Below are positions 8,679 to 16,442 of a stretch of 58,124 nt of DNA, in pieces. The notes beneath the pieces are model-generated. The model ran no database searches and was not told the DNA's origin. It saw only the letters and a program-made list of their open reading frames with translations. Source of the stretch: Paludibacteraceae bacterium (GTDB lineage: Bacteria; Bacteroidota; Bacteroidia; Bacteroidales; Paludibacteraceae); assembly GCA_024401475.1 (NCBI GenBank), contig JAKSKZ010000020.1:1-58124 (forward strand), in the 5' to 3' direction. Within the stretch, counting starts at the first letter, position 1. Each line of letters opens with the position of its first letter. A program made the position numbers and the translations under genes.

Positions 8679-9560
8679 ATGAAAACACAAAAATTGGGAG
8701 GTTCCGACTTTAATCAGTGGCTTCTGGGCATTCCTTATGAACTCGCCTTCTGGAATAACGTGTTTCGTTGGACGGCTACGTTCAATGGTATGATGCGATG
8801 GTCCAAGTTGGGAAGACACATTCAACTTGAGGGAATGGATGTCTCCTCTTTTTTGAGAAACTATGAGAACCCCGTCGTTTTAGATATAGGTTGTGGGTTG
8901 AGTTTCGCCAATGGAGATATTTTGTCTTCGGCGGAGGGCGATAAAAAACTGGAGGTGCATTATATAGATCCCCTGGCTGATTATTACAATGCCATCAAAC
9001 GTCGCCACAAGCGAAACTTGCCTGATATTGAATTTGGTATGATGGAGCACATCTCTTCAACATGGAGCGGTGAGAAGGTCTCTTTAGGCATAATCTGTAA
9101 TGCTCTCGACCATTCATCTTCGCCTCTGCAAGGCATAATTGAAGTGCTCAAGGTGCTGAAAGTAGGAGGGTGTCTTTATCTCAATCATCATCCCAATGAA
9201 GCGGAGTTCGAACATTATAAAGGGTTCCATAAATTTAATATCTGTATAGATGAGGAGCAGCGATTGATTATTTGGAACAAAGAGCAGAAGATAGTAGTTG
9301 ACGATGTTATAGCATCTTATGCAAGTGTCAGGACCACGACTCTTGAGAATGGATTTGTAGTTGCTGTCATCACAAAAGAGGCGGAGATTCCCGATGACGG
9401 TCAAAAGTTCTCTTCCGAGCAGTTACGGTCGCTCATTCAAGCCCCATCAAAGAAGCTCTCATTCAAGATGAAATACGCATGGTATAATTTCATTCAATTT
9501 TTTGTCCAAGCCCTTTCGTGGGAAAACAAACAGAAATTGAAGCGGCTGATTTATAAATGA
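8679..9560 (+). CDS. Class I SAM-dependent methyltransferase-like protein
   Basis: 293 residues. The SAM-binding motif I is visible as VVLDIGCGLSFANGD (about residues 65-80), an acidic residue follows at the end of strand 2 (HYIDPLADYY), and a post-motif pattern ends in LKVLKVGGCLYLNHHPNE, the usual strand 4/5 hairpin of methyltransferases. Substrate unknown; there is no nucleic-acid-binding domain. The C-terminus is basic and amphipathic (LSWENKQKLKRLIYK), which could touch membrane or sugar-lipid substrates. It lies 67 bp after the ABC-F gene on the same strand and ends just before an IS remnant whose hairpin could terminate it. The gene may be cargo rather than core. Confidence 0.7.
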   Translation: MKTQKLGGSDFNQWLLGIPYELAFWNNVFRWTATFNGMMRWSKLGRHIQLEGMDVSSFLRNYENPVVLDIGCGLSFANGDILSSAEGDKKLEVHYIDPLADYYNAIKRRHKRNLPDIEFGMMEHISSTWSGEKVSLGIICNALDHSSSPLQGIIEVLKVLKVGGCLYLNHHPNEAEFEHYKGFHKFNICIDEEQRLIIWNKEQKIVVDDVIASYASVRTTTLENGFVVAVITKEAEIPDDGQKFSSEQLRSLIQAPSKKLSFKMKYAWYNFIQFFVQALSWENKQKLKRLIYK

Positions 9561-9613
9561 TGTTATAAAGAAATATTGGTGTCCGCTAAACTCTTTTGAA
9601 CGGAAAAAAAATT

Positions 9614-9648
9614 AGGCTGAATCTTCCTTGCAGAGATTCAGCCTTTTC
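9614..9648 (+). terminator. Hairpin terminator at the IS left end
   Basis: AGGCTGAATCT at 9614-9624 pairs perfectly with AGATTCAGCCT at 9634-9644 around a 9-nt loop, followed by TTTT. It sits between the left inverted repeat and the transposase start, where IS elements often carry a block to read-through, and would also end transcription of the upstream methyltransferase. Confidence 0.65.
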
Positions 9649-9683
9649 GTTTAATTTGTTTTCACCACAAAAACATTTTAACG

Positions 9684-10097
9684 ATGGGCAAAAGTACACA
9701 TTTTATCGGACAGCCAATGTATGGACAGTTAATAGATTTGCTTGACAAGCGAAAAGTTCTTGAATTTGGCAAAAATATCGGTTCAGAAAAGTATGTAAAG
9801 AGCTTTGACGCATGGCAACACCTCCTTGTCATGCTTTATGCCGTGATCAAGAGGTTGGATTCGCTACGAGAGATATCAGCTTCCATGTATCCCGAAGCCC
9901 ACAAGCTGGCACACATTGGTATAACCGCACTGCCCAGGCGCAGCACTTTGTCAGATGCCAATGCCAGGAGATCCAAGCAAGTCTTCGAAAAGACCTACAG
10001 AGACCTGTATCAGACCTACAAGGAAGAACTTTCATCGGACAGCCGAAAGCACCAGCCCCCAAATGGTTCAGTAAACCAGCTCTCGTTGTTTGACTAG
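9684..10097 (+). pseudogene. Truncated transposase with DUF4372 N-terminal domain
   Basis: 137 residues beginning MGKSTHFIGQPMYGQLI, the N-terminal DUF4372 domain of Bacteroidetes IS4-family transposases, which usually run to roughly 380-400 residues. The frame holds to about residue 118 (YKEELSSDS), then jumps to a short tail ending NQLSLFD, which resembles the extreme C-terminus of such transposases. The DDE catalytic core is absent, so this protein cannot transpose DNA. The tail remains in frame, suggesting one clean internal deletion. A residual protein that binds the ends and interferes with a full transposase is possible but not shown. Confidence 0.75.
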
Positions 10098-10226
10098 GGG
10101 CTTGCTTTTCAAAAAAAGAATCCGAAATGCCGTATTTACTGGCTTTGCGGACTGTTTCGGCATGCATTTTATAGTTTAGCGGACACCAATAAAATTTAAG
10201 ACAATGTCTAACCAATCACACCATAC

Positions 10227-10251
10227 AAAAAAAGGCGACCCGAAGGCCGCC
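10227..10251 (-). terminator. Rho-independent terminator of the TonB receptor gene
   Basis: On the minus strand GGCGGCC-TTCG-GGTCGCC forms a 7-bp stem (one G-U pair) with a TTCG tetraloop, followed by seven T residues. It lies about 60 bp past the stop of the TonB receptor gene at 10313. Confidence 0.85.
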
Positions 10252-10312
10252 CGACGCACACGCTCAAAATAAGAGCAGTGCGAAATTAGATATTGATTCA
10301 GGGATCTAACAA

Positions 10313-12373
10313 TCAGAAAATCTTTACGTTAATACCCATTTTCAGCCATAGACCAGGCTGTGGGACATTACCTAAATCATAATATTCTTGATCGAAAAGA
10401 TTGTTGGCCTCACCATAAACAGAGAAGCGTTTGTCATCCCAAGAAAGACGCAAATCGAATATGCCGTAAGGCTCATAATCAACAAGCTTGCCTGTGCTCT
10501 TGTGTTCTGCATCATAGAGGATATAACCTCCCTCACGTTCCTGCCAACGATAGGCCACAGAGCCATTCAATTTCTTGAAGATTTTGGAATCCAGACGTGC
10601 CACAAACTTATGGCGAAGATACTCCAAGGCATAATTCGACTTGTAGATTAGTTCATCATCCTTTCTATCTTGCGTAATGTAGGCATAACTAACCCTAAAT
10701 GTATTCAAATAGCATTCAGGACTAAAATGCTCTCGGAAGAAGAAGGTGGCCGACGCCTCTGCACCCATGTTGTCCAACTCGAAATTGGCACTATGATAAA
10801 TATCATCTGCCGAATACATCACCCAGTCAATCATGTCCGTTCCTCGAAGATAGAAGGCAGACACTTCAGCACGAAGACCCTTCCTACGCCATTTGGCACC
10901 CAAATTGAACGAAGAAGTCTCTTCCGCTTTCAAGCCTACATTGCCCTCGTTGGTTGGACTCTTGTAGTAAAGATCCGTAAAGGTTGGCATACGAAGAGCT
11001 TTGTTCCACGAAGCAAACAACTTCCAACCTTCAGCGGGACGATAGCAGATGTCAATGCCCGGATAGAATGCCAACGACTCTTCATTGGCCGTATTATTAT
11101 TGAGAAGAGCACCCAACGAAATCGTCCATCGACGAAGAAGGATGTCATGCTCCAAATAGTAAGCTATGTTTGTCCGATTGTCGCGACGGTAGTACCAAGC
11201 GTCCGACTCACCCCAAACCTTCACAGAGTCATTCGTCATCGGTCTTCCCAACGACGAAGAGAGAAGGCCCTCGTTGCGAATCTCCGCACCTAACGACGTC
11301 TTTCCCAACTGCCACTTCGTCCAAGCATTCAAATTGATGGAATAGACATCCGTACGATGGAAATTCTCGCCCGTATGCGTATCCTTAATCAACTGAAAAT
11401 GATCCCAGTTACGCATCCAACTCACCGAAGGAGCCAAATGCAGACGTCCTTTAGATTCAGCCCTTGCCGACACAATCAAACGACGTGTGGATTCCCATTG
11501 ATCAGGATAGGCTGCAGAATAGAAAGTGTTCGCCCCAAACGATTGTTGGCTAAAGCCACATTGCCAATCGGTCTTGGCTGCCTCGTTCTCATAAGCACCT
11601 TGATAAAAGGCTTTCCACTGGGCAAAATCGCTGTTTTCGGTTGCTCCGTCGCTACGAGAATAGGCACCCGAAAGATGCTGACGCAAACCCTTCTTTGCAT
11701 AGTTGACAGAGGCTTCAGCACCTCCGTAACCATACTGGCCACCATATACGCCAACATTGCCCGATGTGGAATCATCGCAACGAGTGACAATATTGATAGC
11801 ACCAGAAAAAGCAGACGTACCAAATAATCTGGCGGCTGGACCTTCCAGAATTTCAACACGTTCAACCTCTTGCATAGATACAGGGAAATCGGCCGAGAGA
11901 TGGCCTGTTTGCGGAGAGGAGATATTTACACCGTTAAGGAGCAGCGTGATTTGATCAAATGTACCTCCTCGAATGGAGATATCTGTTTGGACGCCCATGT
12001 CGCCCCTTTGCCTGACATCCACGCCACAAGCATAATCAAGCAAATCATTAATACTGTGTACCGCCGCAGCCGCAATATCAGCACGGTCGAGTACAGAAAC
12101 CAAACGAACGGCCTCCTGCGACGTCATCGGAACGCGACTTGCCGTCACTTCCAACGCATCCAACTGCTCCATCTGTTCTGCCACGCTATCGGAAACGACA
12201 GCAAGAGAATCAATGCTATTGTTCGCCTTAGCATCGACGCTTGACAACATGGCAACGCCTAAGACTCCAATAGTCACCTCCCTGTGGAGAGAACAGAAAA
12301 CAGCGTAAGAGGCATGAGAAAATCTACGCCAACGCAGACTCTCTTTCTGAACCATTACATTTCTGTTGTTCAT
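10313..12373 (-). CDS. TonB-dependent outer-membrane receptor (BtuB/FhuA-type fold)
   Basis: 686 residues. An N-terminal region with a hydrophobic stretch (VTIGVLGVAMLSSVDAKA, about residues 33-50) precedes the plug domain: LEVTASRVPMTSQEA, then VHSINDLLDYACGVDVRQRG, the conserved SIRGGTFDQITLLLNGV, VERVEILEGPAARLFGTSAFSGAINIVTR. The remaining about 470 residues form the barrel, with the aligned LRMPTFTDLYY and NVGLKAEETSSFNLG typical of small-ligand receptors and a terminal strand ending in Phe. Its ligand cannot be told: the 130-nt leader is too short for a cobalamin riboswitch and holds none of its motifs. The unusually long N-terminus before the hydrophobic part suggests translation may begin a little downstream of the annotated ATG. 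Confidence 0.85.
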   Translation of the reverse strand: MNNRNVMVQKESLRWRRFSHASYAVFCSLHREVTIGVLGVAMLSSVDAKANNSIDSLAVVSDSVAEQMEQLDALEVTASRVPMTSQEAVRLVSVLDRADIAAAAVHSINDLLDYACGVDVRQRGDMGVQTDISIRGGTFDQITLLLNGVNISSPQTGHLSADFPVSMQEVERVEILEGPAARLFGTSAFSGAINIVTRCDDSTSGNVGVYGGQYGYGGAEASVNYAKKGLRQHLSGAYSRSDGATENSDFAQWKAFYQGAYENEAAKTDWQCGFSQQSFGANTFYSAAYPDQWESTRRLIVSARAESKGRLHLAPSVSWMRNWDHFQLIKDTHTGENFHRTDVYSINLNAWTKWQLGKTSLGAEIRNEGLLSSSLGRPMTNDSVKVWGESDAWYYRRDNRTNIAYYLEHDILLRRWTISLGALLNNNTANEESLAFYPGIDICYRPAEGWKLFASWNKALRMPTFTDLYYKSPTNEGNVGLKAEETSSFNLGAKWRRKGLRAEVSAFYLRGTDMIDWVMYSADDIYHSANFELDNMGAEASATFFFREHFSPECYLNTFRVSYAYITQDRKDDELIYKSNYALEYLRHKFVARLDSKIFKKLNGSVAYRWQEREGGYILYDAEHKSTGKLVDYEPYGIFDLRLSWDDKRFSVYGEANNLFDQEYYDLGNVPQPGLWLKMGINVKIF

Positions 12374-12449
12374 AAAAATTAAAATAAAATCGGGCTCACT
12401 AATAAAACACCTCAGCCGAACCCATTAACCGAAGTTTTTTCACAAAAGA

Positions 12450-12476
12450 AAAAGCAAGACCTAAAATCTTGCTTTT
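12450..12476. terminator. Bidirectional hairpin terminator
   Basis: AAAAGCAAGA (12450-12459) pairs with TCTTGCTTTT (12467-12476) around a 7-nt loop. On the minus strand it follows the stop of the SUMF1-like gene at 12504 and would isolate it from the TonB receptor gene downstream. Confidence 0.75.
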
Positions 12477-12503
12477 CAATATTTTTCAAGTACCTACTGT
12501 CGC

Positions 12504-13325
12504 TTATTTTTCCATCACAATACGGAAACCAATAAACGGCTGAGATCTCTTTGTCGGATTGTAATAGTCGCGAGCTGAGACTCTACACATTTGTGATTTA
12601 TAACGCCATGCACCACCTCTAACGATACGGAACGAATTGGTTACCGCACCCTTAGGATCTTTTACATGTTCTGACGTATATGAACCAAACCAATCGCCAC
12701 ACCACTCATAAACGCTACCGCTCATGTCGTAGATGCCCAACTCATTGGCTCCTTTAGACATCACCACCGAATTAGAATATTTCTTCTTTCCGTAGTTATC
12801 ATAGAAAATCGCTACTGAATCGATGTTGTTAGAACCTGCGTATTTGAACTGCTTGCTATTCTTTCCACCTCTTGCTGCGTATTCCCACTCAGCCTCGGTT
12901 GGCAGACGGAACTTTTTGCCAGTCAATGAGTCCAATCGCTCGATGAAAGTCATCACATCATCCCAAGAGATATTGTAAGCAGGATAGGCATCGCCCAAAC
13001 CATACGATTCAATAAACTTATTATCAGGAACATCGCCCATCACCACACGATAAAGCGCTTGCGTAACCTCTGTTTGACCAATATAATAGTCAGACAATGT
13101 AACTCTATGCAAAGGAGCTTCGTTCTCCATCGCGTCTGAATCATAATTATTACCCTCTGCATCTGAACGCTGTGCACCCATCTTGAATGTGCCACCCTCA
13201 ACAGCAACCATCTTAAAGGAAACGCCCTTCAACTCAATAACAGTATCTTTTATTGCAGAGGTCTGTGCTTGGCCCATAACACAAGCACTTGCCATAAGCA
13301 AAAGAGCTAAAATACACTTTCTCAT
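12504..13325 (-). CDS. Secreted SUMF1/formylglycine-generating-enzyme-like protein
   Basis: 273 residues with a signal peptide (CILALLLMASACVMGQAQT) and one FGE-sulfatase domain: FKMVAVEGGTFKMG, HRVTLSDYYIGQTEVTQ, ISWDDVMTFIERL, FRLPTEAEWEYAARGG, LGIYDMSGSVYEWCGDWF, IVRGGAWRY and the terminal IGFRIVM. True formylglycine-generating enzymes use two Cys in the segment after RGG-W; here one Cys (QMCRVSARD) sits near the second position and the first is replaced, so it is probably a non-catalytic relative, a common class in Bacteroidetes secretion and gliding systems. A TATTTTTGC box on the minus strand lies about 55-63 bp upstream of the start. Confidence 0.85.
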   Translation of the reverse strand: MRKCILALLLMASACVMGQAQTSAIKDTVIELKGVSFKMVAVEGGTFKMGAQRSDAEGNNYDSDAMENEAPLHRVTLSDYYIGQTEVTQALYRVVMGDVPDNKFIESYGLGDAYPAYNISWDDVMTFIERLDSLTGKKFRLPTEAEWEYAARGGKNSKQFKYAGSNNIDSVAIFYDNYGKKKYSNSVVMSKGANELGIYDMSGSVYEWCGDWFGSYTSEHVKDPKGAVTNSFRIVRGGAWRYKSQMCRVSARDYYNPTKRSQPFIGFRIVMEK

Positions 13326-13379
13326 CTCTATTCAATTTTCAAAATTCAAACAAAAGCATAACATTATAATGTATGCAGT

Positions 13380-13388
13380 GCAAAAATA
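13380..13388 (-). promoter_or_regulatory. Putative -7 box for the SUMF1-like gene
   Basis: On the minus strand TATTTTTGC matches TAnnTTTGC; the -33 region is only partly conserved (TTGC). It lies 55 bp from the ATG at 13325. Confidence 0.45.
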
Positions 13389-13513
13389 CAACAAAAAAAT
13401 CAATGATTTGCAACAATCGGCCAAGTTTTGTTAACAATGCAATGTCAAAATACAACTTGAACAATAGTCAAGCCTCCATACCAAGGAAAACATATTCGGG
13501 AATCGGTCGACAA

Positions 13514-13547
13514 AACAAAAAAAGGAGAACCTTTTCAGATTCTCCTT
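13514..13547 (-). terminator. Terminator of the first tRNA-Tyr/tRNA-Gly unit
   Basis: On the minus strand AAGGAGAA (13540-13547) pairs with TTCTCCTT (13522-13529), followed by a T-rich run. It begins 2 nt past the tRNA-Gly CCA end and is a diverged copy of the hairpin at 14893-14927. Confidence 0.75.
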
Positions 13548-13548
13548 G

Positions 13549-13624
13549 TGGAGCGGAAGACGGGGTTCAAACCCGCGACCCTCAGCTTGGAAGGCTAATG
13601 CTCTATCAACTGAGCTACTTCCGC
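13549..13624 (-). tRNA. tRNA-Gly(TCC), first copy
   Basis: The acceptor stem GCGGAAG pairs with CTTCCGC; D stem GCTC/GAGC; anticodon stem TTAGC/GCTGA around loop CTTCCAA gives anticodon TCC; T arm GCGGG-TTCAAAC-CCCGT; discriminator T and encoded CCA. It is 76 nt, 17 nt downstream of tRNA-Tyr, and identical to the copy at 14929-15004. Confidence 0.95.
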
Positions 13625-13641
13625 ATTTTCGACTTTCGTCG

Positions 13642-13724
13642 TGGGCGAAGATGGATTCGAACCACCGAAGGCATAAGCCAGCAGATTTACAGTCTGCCCC
13701 ATTTGGCCACTCTGGTATTCGCCC
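13642..13724 (-). tRNA. tRNA-Tyr(GTA), first copy
   Basis: The acceptor GGGCGAA pairs with TTCGCCC, discriminator A; anticodon stem CAGAC/ATCTG-type around GTA; a long variable arm makes it class II, as expected for bacterial tRNA-Tyr. CCA is not encoded, in contrast to the adjacent tRNA-Gly. 83 nt; identical to the copy at 15022-15104. Confidence 0.95.
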
Positions 13725-13750
13725 GACACACATTATCTCTCAAATGCGTT

Positions 13751-13782
13751 GCAAAGGTACAGCATTTTTTCGAATCTGCAAA
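13751..13782 (-). promoter_or_regulatory. Bacteroidetes-type promoter of the first tRNA unit
   Basis: On the minus strand TTTG (13779-13782), a 19-nt spacer and TACCTTTGC (13751-13759) match the -33/-7 consensus exactly. It lies 27 nt upstream of the mature tRNA-Tyr 5' end. Confidence 0.85.
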
Positions 13783-13941
13783 TTCTGAGAGCCCTTTTTT
13801 CAGCAAAAAACCATCATTTTTCAAGAAAAAATTACAATCACCTGATTTTCAATGTAGCCCGGCAACTACAATCCTCTCTGATTTTGACATACAACACAGA
13901 CATAGCACCCAACGAAGGGAAACACAACCCAAAAAAAACAC

Positions 13942-13950
13942 TAACTTTGC
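13942..13950 (+). promoter_or_regulatory. Putative -7 box for the YD-repeat lipoprotein gene
   Basis: TAACTTTGC fits TAnnTTTGC and lies 35 bp before the ATG at 13985. No TTTG is found at the ideal -33 distance. Confidence 0.5.
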
Positions 13951-13984
13951 AGCAAAACAGATTCAAAAAAACTAAAAAAAAACA

Positions 13985-14872
13985 ATGAAAAGAAAACATT
14001 ACTTCATTCCATTAGCAACCGCTCTCCTACTCTCTGCTTGCGGTCAAAACAACGCTAAAGAAAGCAACAACCCGAACGGAGATGCCATTGCCTGCGAGAG
14101 TCGAGAAGGAAACAAACCTCAAGAAGGGGAAAATCTATTCCACAGTCCCTACAAGAAACCTACAGATTGGGAAGCCATGGGACTAAAAGGAAAGGTTAAG
14201 AAAATGTATATCAGCGAAAACGACAACAGCGAATTCAACAAAGAGGGTTATTTCACTAAACACGTTGAAAGCTTGGACGCTTTGGTCAACGTCAAACTAT
14301 ACACATACGACGAAGCGGGAAATTTGACCACCCGCATCTCATACGACCCTTCTTGCAAGGAACAATCGACAACAACAAGCCAATACTCCTATAAAATGAC
14401 AGGAGACACATTAGAGGTAACGGAAAGCAACAAGAGCAACTACGATTCCTACGTTTGCCAATACTATTTCACGGAGGGCTATCGACATGTACGCTATAGC
14501 GACAGCAACGGCAACTCGACCAAATATATCTACGACAAGCATGGCAACATAATAGAATATGTGAACAACGACGACTCCTCAATAAAAAATGTTTACAAAT
14601 ACGACAACAACGACCGTCTAATCGAAAAAGTCCTCCATGACATGGACGACGACCTCATCACCACAACCTATTTTTACGACAACGCCGGCAGATTGCAAAA
14701 GACGGTTGACAACCAAAACACGACAACCATCTACAACGAGAAAGGCCAAACGGAAGAGATCATCTGGTCTGGAACATCAACGAAGTTCATTTACGACGAG
14801 AAAGGCAACCAAATCGGCTACATAAAGAACGGAGAAAAGACCATCACCACCCAATACGAATATTACGAATAA
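13985..14872 (+). CDS. Lipoprotein with YD (RHS-like) repeats
   Basis: 295 residues: Lys/Arg-rich start, hydrophobic stretch and lipobox LLSACG (Cys about residue 19), then a linker and a run of about 20-residue units of the form YxYDxxGNLxxxIxY (YTYDEAGNLTTR, YIYDKHGNIIEY, YKYDNNDRLIEK, YFYDNAGRLQKT, FIYDEKGNQIGY). These resemble the YD repeats of RHS proteins, which build beta-sheet shells, but the chain is far too short to encapsulate a toxin. Such small repeat lipoproteins are common in Bacteroidetes and their role is unknown. It is transcribed opposite to the identical tRNA units that flank it, so it sits between two 240-bp direct repeats and could be lost or duplicated by recombination. 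Confidence 0.75.
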   Translation: MKRKHYFIPLATALLLSACGQNNAKESNNPNGDAIACESREGNKPQEGENLFHSPYKKPTDWEAMGLKGKVKKMYISENDNSEFNKEGYFTKHVESLDALVNVKLYTYDEAGNLTTRISYDPSCKEQSTTTSQYSYKMTGDTLEVTESNKSNYDSYVCQYYFTEGYRHVRYSDSNGNSTKYIYDKHGNIIEYVNNDDSSIKNVYKYDNNDRLIEKVLHDMDDDLITTTYFYDNAGRLQKTVDNQNTTTIYNEKGQTEEIIWSGTSTKFIYDEKGNQIGYIKNGEKTITTQYEYYE

Positions 14873-14892
14873 ATTTGAATTCTAATCCACAC

Positions 14893-14927
14893 AAAAAAAA
14901 AAGGAGAACCTTACTCAGGTTCTCCTT
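14893..14927 (-). terminator. Terminator of the second tRNA-Tyr/tRNA-Gly unit
   Basis: On the minus strand AAGGAGAACC and GGTTCTCCTT form a perfect 10-bp stem with a 7-nt loop followed by at least eight T residues, beginning 2 nt after the tRNA-Gly CCA. Confidence 0.9.
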
Positions 14928-14928
14928 G

Positions 14929-15004
14929 TGGAGCGGAAGACGGGGTTCAAACCCGCGACCCTCAGCTTGGAAGGCTAATGCTCTATCAACTGAGCTACTT
15001 CCGC
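14929..15004 (-). tRNA. tRNA-Gly(TCC), second copy
   Basis: Identical in sequence to 13549-13624, at a constant offset of 1380: acceptor GCGGAAG/CTTCCGC, anticodon TCC, encoded CCA. Confidence 0.95.
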
Positions 15005-15021
15005 ATTTTCGACTTTCGTCG

Positions 15022-15104
15022 TGGGCGAAGATGGATTCGAACCACCGAAGGCATAAGCCAGCAGATTTACAGTCTGCCCCATTTGGCCACTCTGGTATTC
15101 GCCC
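15022..15104 (-). tRNA. tRNA-Tyr(GTA), second copy
   Basis: Identical to 13642-13724: class II tRNA with acceptor GGGCGAA/TTCGCCC and anticodon GTA; CCA not encoded. The 17-nt spacer to tRNA-Gly is also identical. Confidence 0.95.
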
Positions 15105-15130
15105 GAGCCGCATTATCTCTCAAATGCGGT

Positions 15131-15162
15131 GCAAAGATATATATTATTCTTCAAACTGCAAA
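15131..15162 (-). promoter_or_regulatory. Promoter of the second tRNA unit, overlapping the ribH 3' end
   Basis: On the minus strand TTTG (15159-15162), a 19-nt spacer and TATCTTTGC (15131-15139) match the consensus. The -33 element lies inside the last codons of ribH, whose stop is at 15144, so ribH and the tRNAs are packed without a separate spacer. Confidence 0.85.
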
Positions 15163-15638
15163 GCAAAATCGACCATTTTTATCGCAGTCACTGCACATTC
15201 TGTACCTTTATTTCCATGAATGCCACCAGCACGATCCAAAGCCTGTTGCATATCGTCCGTAGTCAACAATCCGAAAATGAATGGTATATCATACTCGCAA
15301 TCCGCATTCAACCTTGCCAACCCATTGGTAGTTCCTTGACAAACATAGTCGAAATGAGGGGTGCCACCACGGACAACGCAACCTAAAGCAATGATTGCAT
15401 CAACCACCAACTCTTCCGCCATCTTCTTCGAACCATAAACCAACTCGAAACTTCCAGGCACATGGCACACCATGATATTCTCCTCTTTTGCACCATGCTT
15501 CGTCAACGTTTCATACGCCCCCTTCAACAAGGCATGCGTCACTTCAGAATTCCAGTCTGAAACAACAATTCCGAAACTCATATCCTTAGCACTTGGCACT
15601 TGGCTTGGATCATAATTTGACAAATCTACTGTAGCCAT
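15144..15638 (-). CDS. ribH: 6,7-dimethyl-8-ribityllumazine synthase
   Basis: 164 residues, normal length for RibH. The enzyme condenses 5-amino-6-ribitylamino-uracil with 3,4-dihydroxybutanone phosphate in the penultimate riboflavin step. Recognisable landmarks: [14 protein letters not shown] at the N-terminus, [14 protein letters not shown], the catalytic-His region [15 protein letters not shown], the ribityl-site GLLTTDD, and [17 protein letters not shown] near the C-terminus. It follows the TPR gene on the same strand, 81 bp apart, a pairing seen in other Bacteroidetes. A hairpin in the gap could attenuate read-through. Confidence 0.96.
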   Translation of the reverse strand: MATVDLSNYDPSQVPSAKDMSFGIVVSDWNSEVTHALLKGAYETLTKHGAKEENIMVCHVPGSFELVYGSKKMAEELVVDAIIALGCVVRGGTPHFDYVCQGTTNGLARLNADCEYDIPFIFGLLTTDDMQQALDRAGGIHGNKGTECAVTAIKMVDFALQFEE

Positions 15639-15672
15639 AATTTATTTCTTTTTAGTATTTTTCTTAAACAAA

Positions 15673-15700
15673 GAGAGCCGCCTCTCAGCAGCTCTCATTT
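15673..15700. terminator. Weak hairpin between the TPR gene and ribH
   Basis: GAGAGC (15673-15678) pairs with GCTCTC (15691-15696). A T-run follows on the plus strand; on the minus strand, the direction of the flanking genes, the tail is only TTTGTTT. It may be an attenuator rather than a full terminator. Confidence 0.35.
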
Positions 15701-15719
15701 TTTTTGCCTTTACTTCAAT

Positions 15720-16442
15720 TTATTTTGAAGAATTTGCTATTTCGATAAACTTATCTACGTCTTGTGACATCGCAGAAGATGGATACTTCTTTTTCAACTC
15801 CTCGAACGCCTTCAAAGCATCAGCAGCCTTACCAGCCTTCAAAGCAGTCTCGCCCAATCTGTGCAAATAAACTGGAGAAACGAATTCGTTGTCTGCTGCT
15901 ATAGCTTTCTTATAATATTCCATAGCCTTATCGTCTTCTCCCTTCTCCAAATAGCAATCTCCGATTGCACCTTTAATGGTTGGAGTAAGCATCTTATCAC
16001 TCTTGTCAAATCCCTTCAAGAAAGAGATTGCTTTATCATAATCGCCCAAATTCCTGTAACAAAGACCAGCATAAGCCTTCGCAACTACGCCGGCATCAGT
16101 TGATCCGTACTCGTCAATAATATTAAGGAATCCCATTACATCCTCATCGCCTTCCAAAGCCAATCTAAACGAATCACGAGCGAACATATTTTCCGCCTTG
16201 TAGAGGTTTCTCGCTGCATCACGCTCTTTAGGCTCTAACACTTGTGTTTTATACAAGAAAAAGCCAAGCACAACTGCAATTACCGCCAACACTCCCAACG
16301 ACAAAGGTTTGATGTTTTTCTCTACAAACTCAGCCGAACGGTTCAACTCATTCTCCACATTGTCCAAACCTTCCAATGGGTTTTCTGCTTCTTCCAATTG
16401 AGGATCCTTTTGCTCCAATTGAGGATTTTTTTGATCTGACAT
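15720..16442 (-). CDS. Membrane-anchored tetratricopeptide-repeat protein (YfgM-like topology)
   Basis: 240 residues from the ATG at 16442 (MSDQKNPQLEQK); the frame runs further up, but that part is hydrophobic, unlike the family, and overlaps promoter-like sequence. A short acidic cytoplasmic part with a duplicated NPQLEQ/DPQLEE motif is followed by one membrane helix (LGVLAVIAVVLGFFLYKT, about residues 50-67), then TPR units outside the membrane: AKAYAGLCYRNLGDYDKAISFL, GDCYLEKGEDDKAMEYYKKA, LHRLGETALKAGKAADALKAF. This matches YfgM, which works with secretion and periplasmic chaperones, though function here is inferred from topology. It is upstream of ribH in a likely two-gene operon. Confidence 0.8.
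   Translation of the reverse strand: MSDQKNPQLEQKDPQLEEAENPLEGLDNVENELNRSAEFVEKNIKPLSLGVLAVIAVVLGFFLYKTQVLEPKERDAARNLYKAENMFARDSFRLALEGDEDVMGFLNIIDEYGSTDAGVVAKAYAGLCYRNLGDYDKAISFLKGFDKSDKMLTPTIKGAIGDCYLEKGEDDKAMEYYKKAIAADNEFVSPVYLHRLGETALKAGKAADALKAFEELKKKYPSSAMSQDVDKFIEIANSSK

Larger units (their letters stand above)
9575..10190 (+). mobile_element. Internally deleted IS4-family-type insertion sequence with intact 18-bp inverted repeats
   Basis: The 616-bp element is bounded by perfect 18-bp inverted repeats, ATTGGTGTCCGCTAAACT at 9575-9592 and its complement at 10173-10190; one extra base pair (9574/10191) also matches. It contains a strong hairpin near the left end and a shortened transposase frame. 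A full element of this type would be over 1 kb, so more than half is missing. With both ends intact it could still move if a complete relative supplies transposase. No clean target duplication is evident: flanks are AAAT on the left and AAAA on the right. Confidence 0.8.

Noticed and set aside
12374..12449. Possible cobalamin riboswitch before the TonB receptor gene
   Set aside because: The leader is about 75 nt between terminator and start, with only a short GGGTTC/GAGCCC pairing, and the B12-box sequence is absent.
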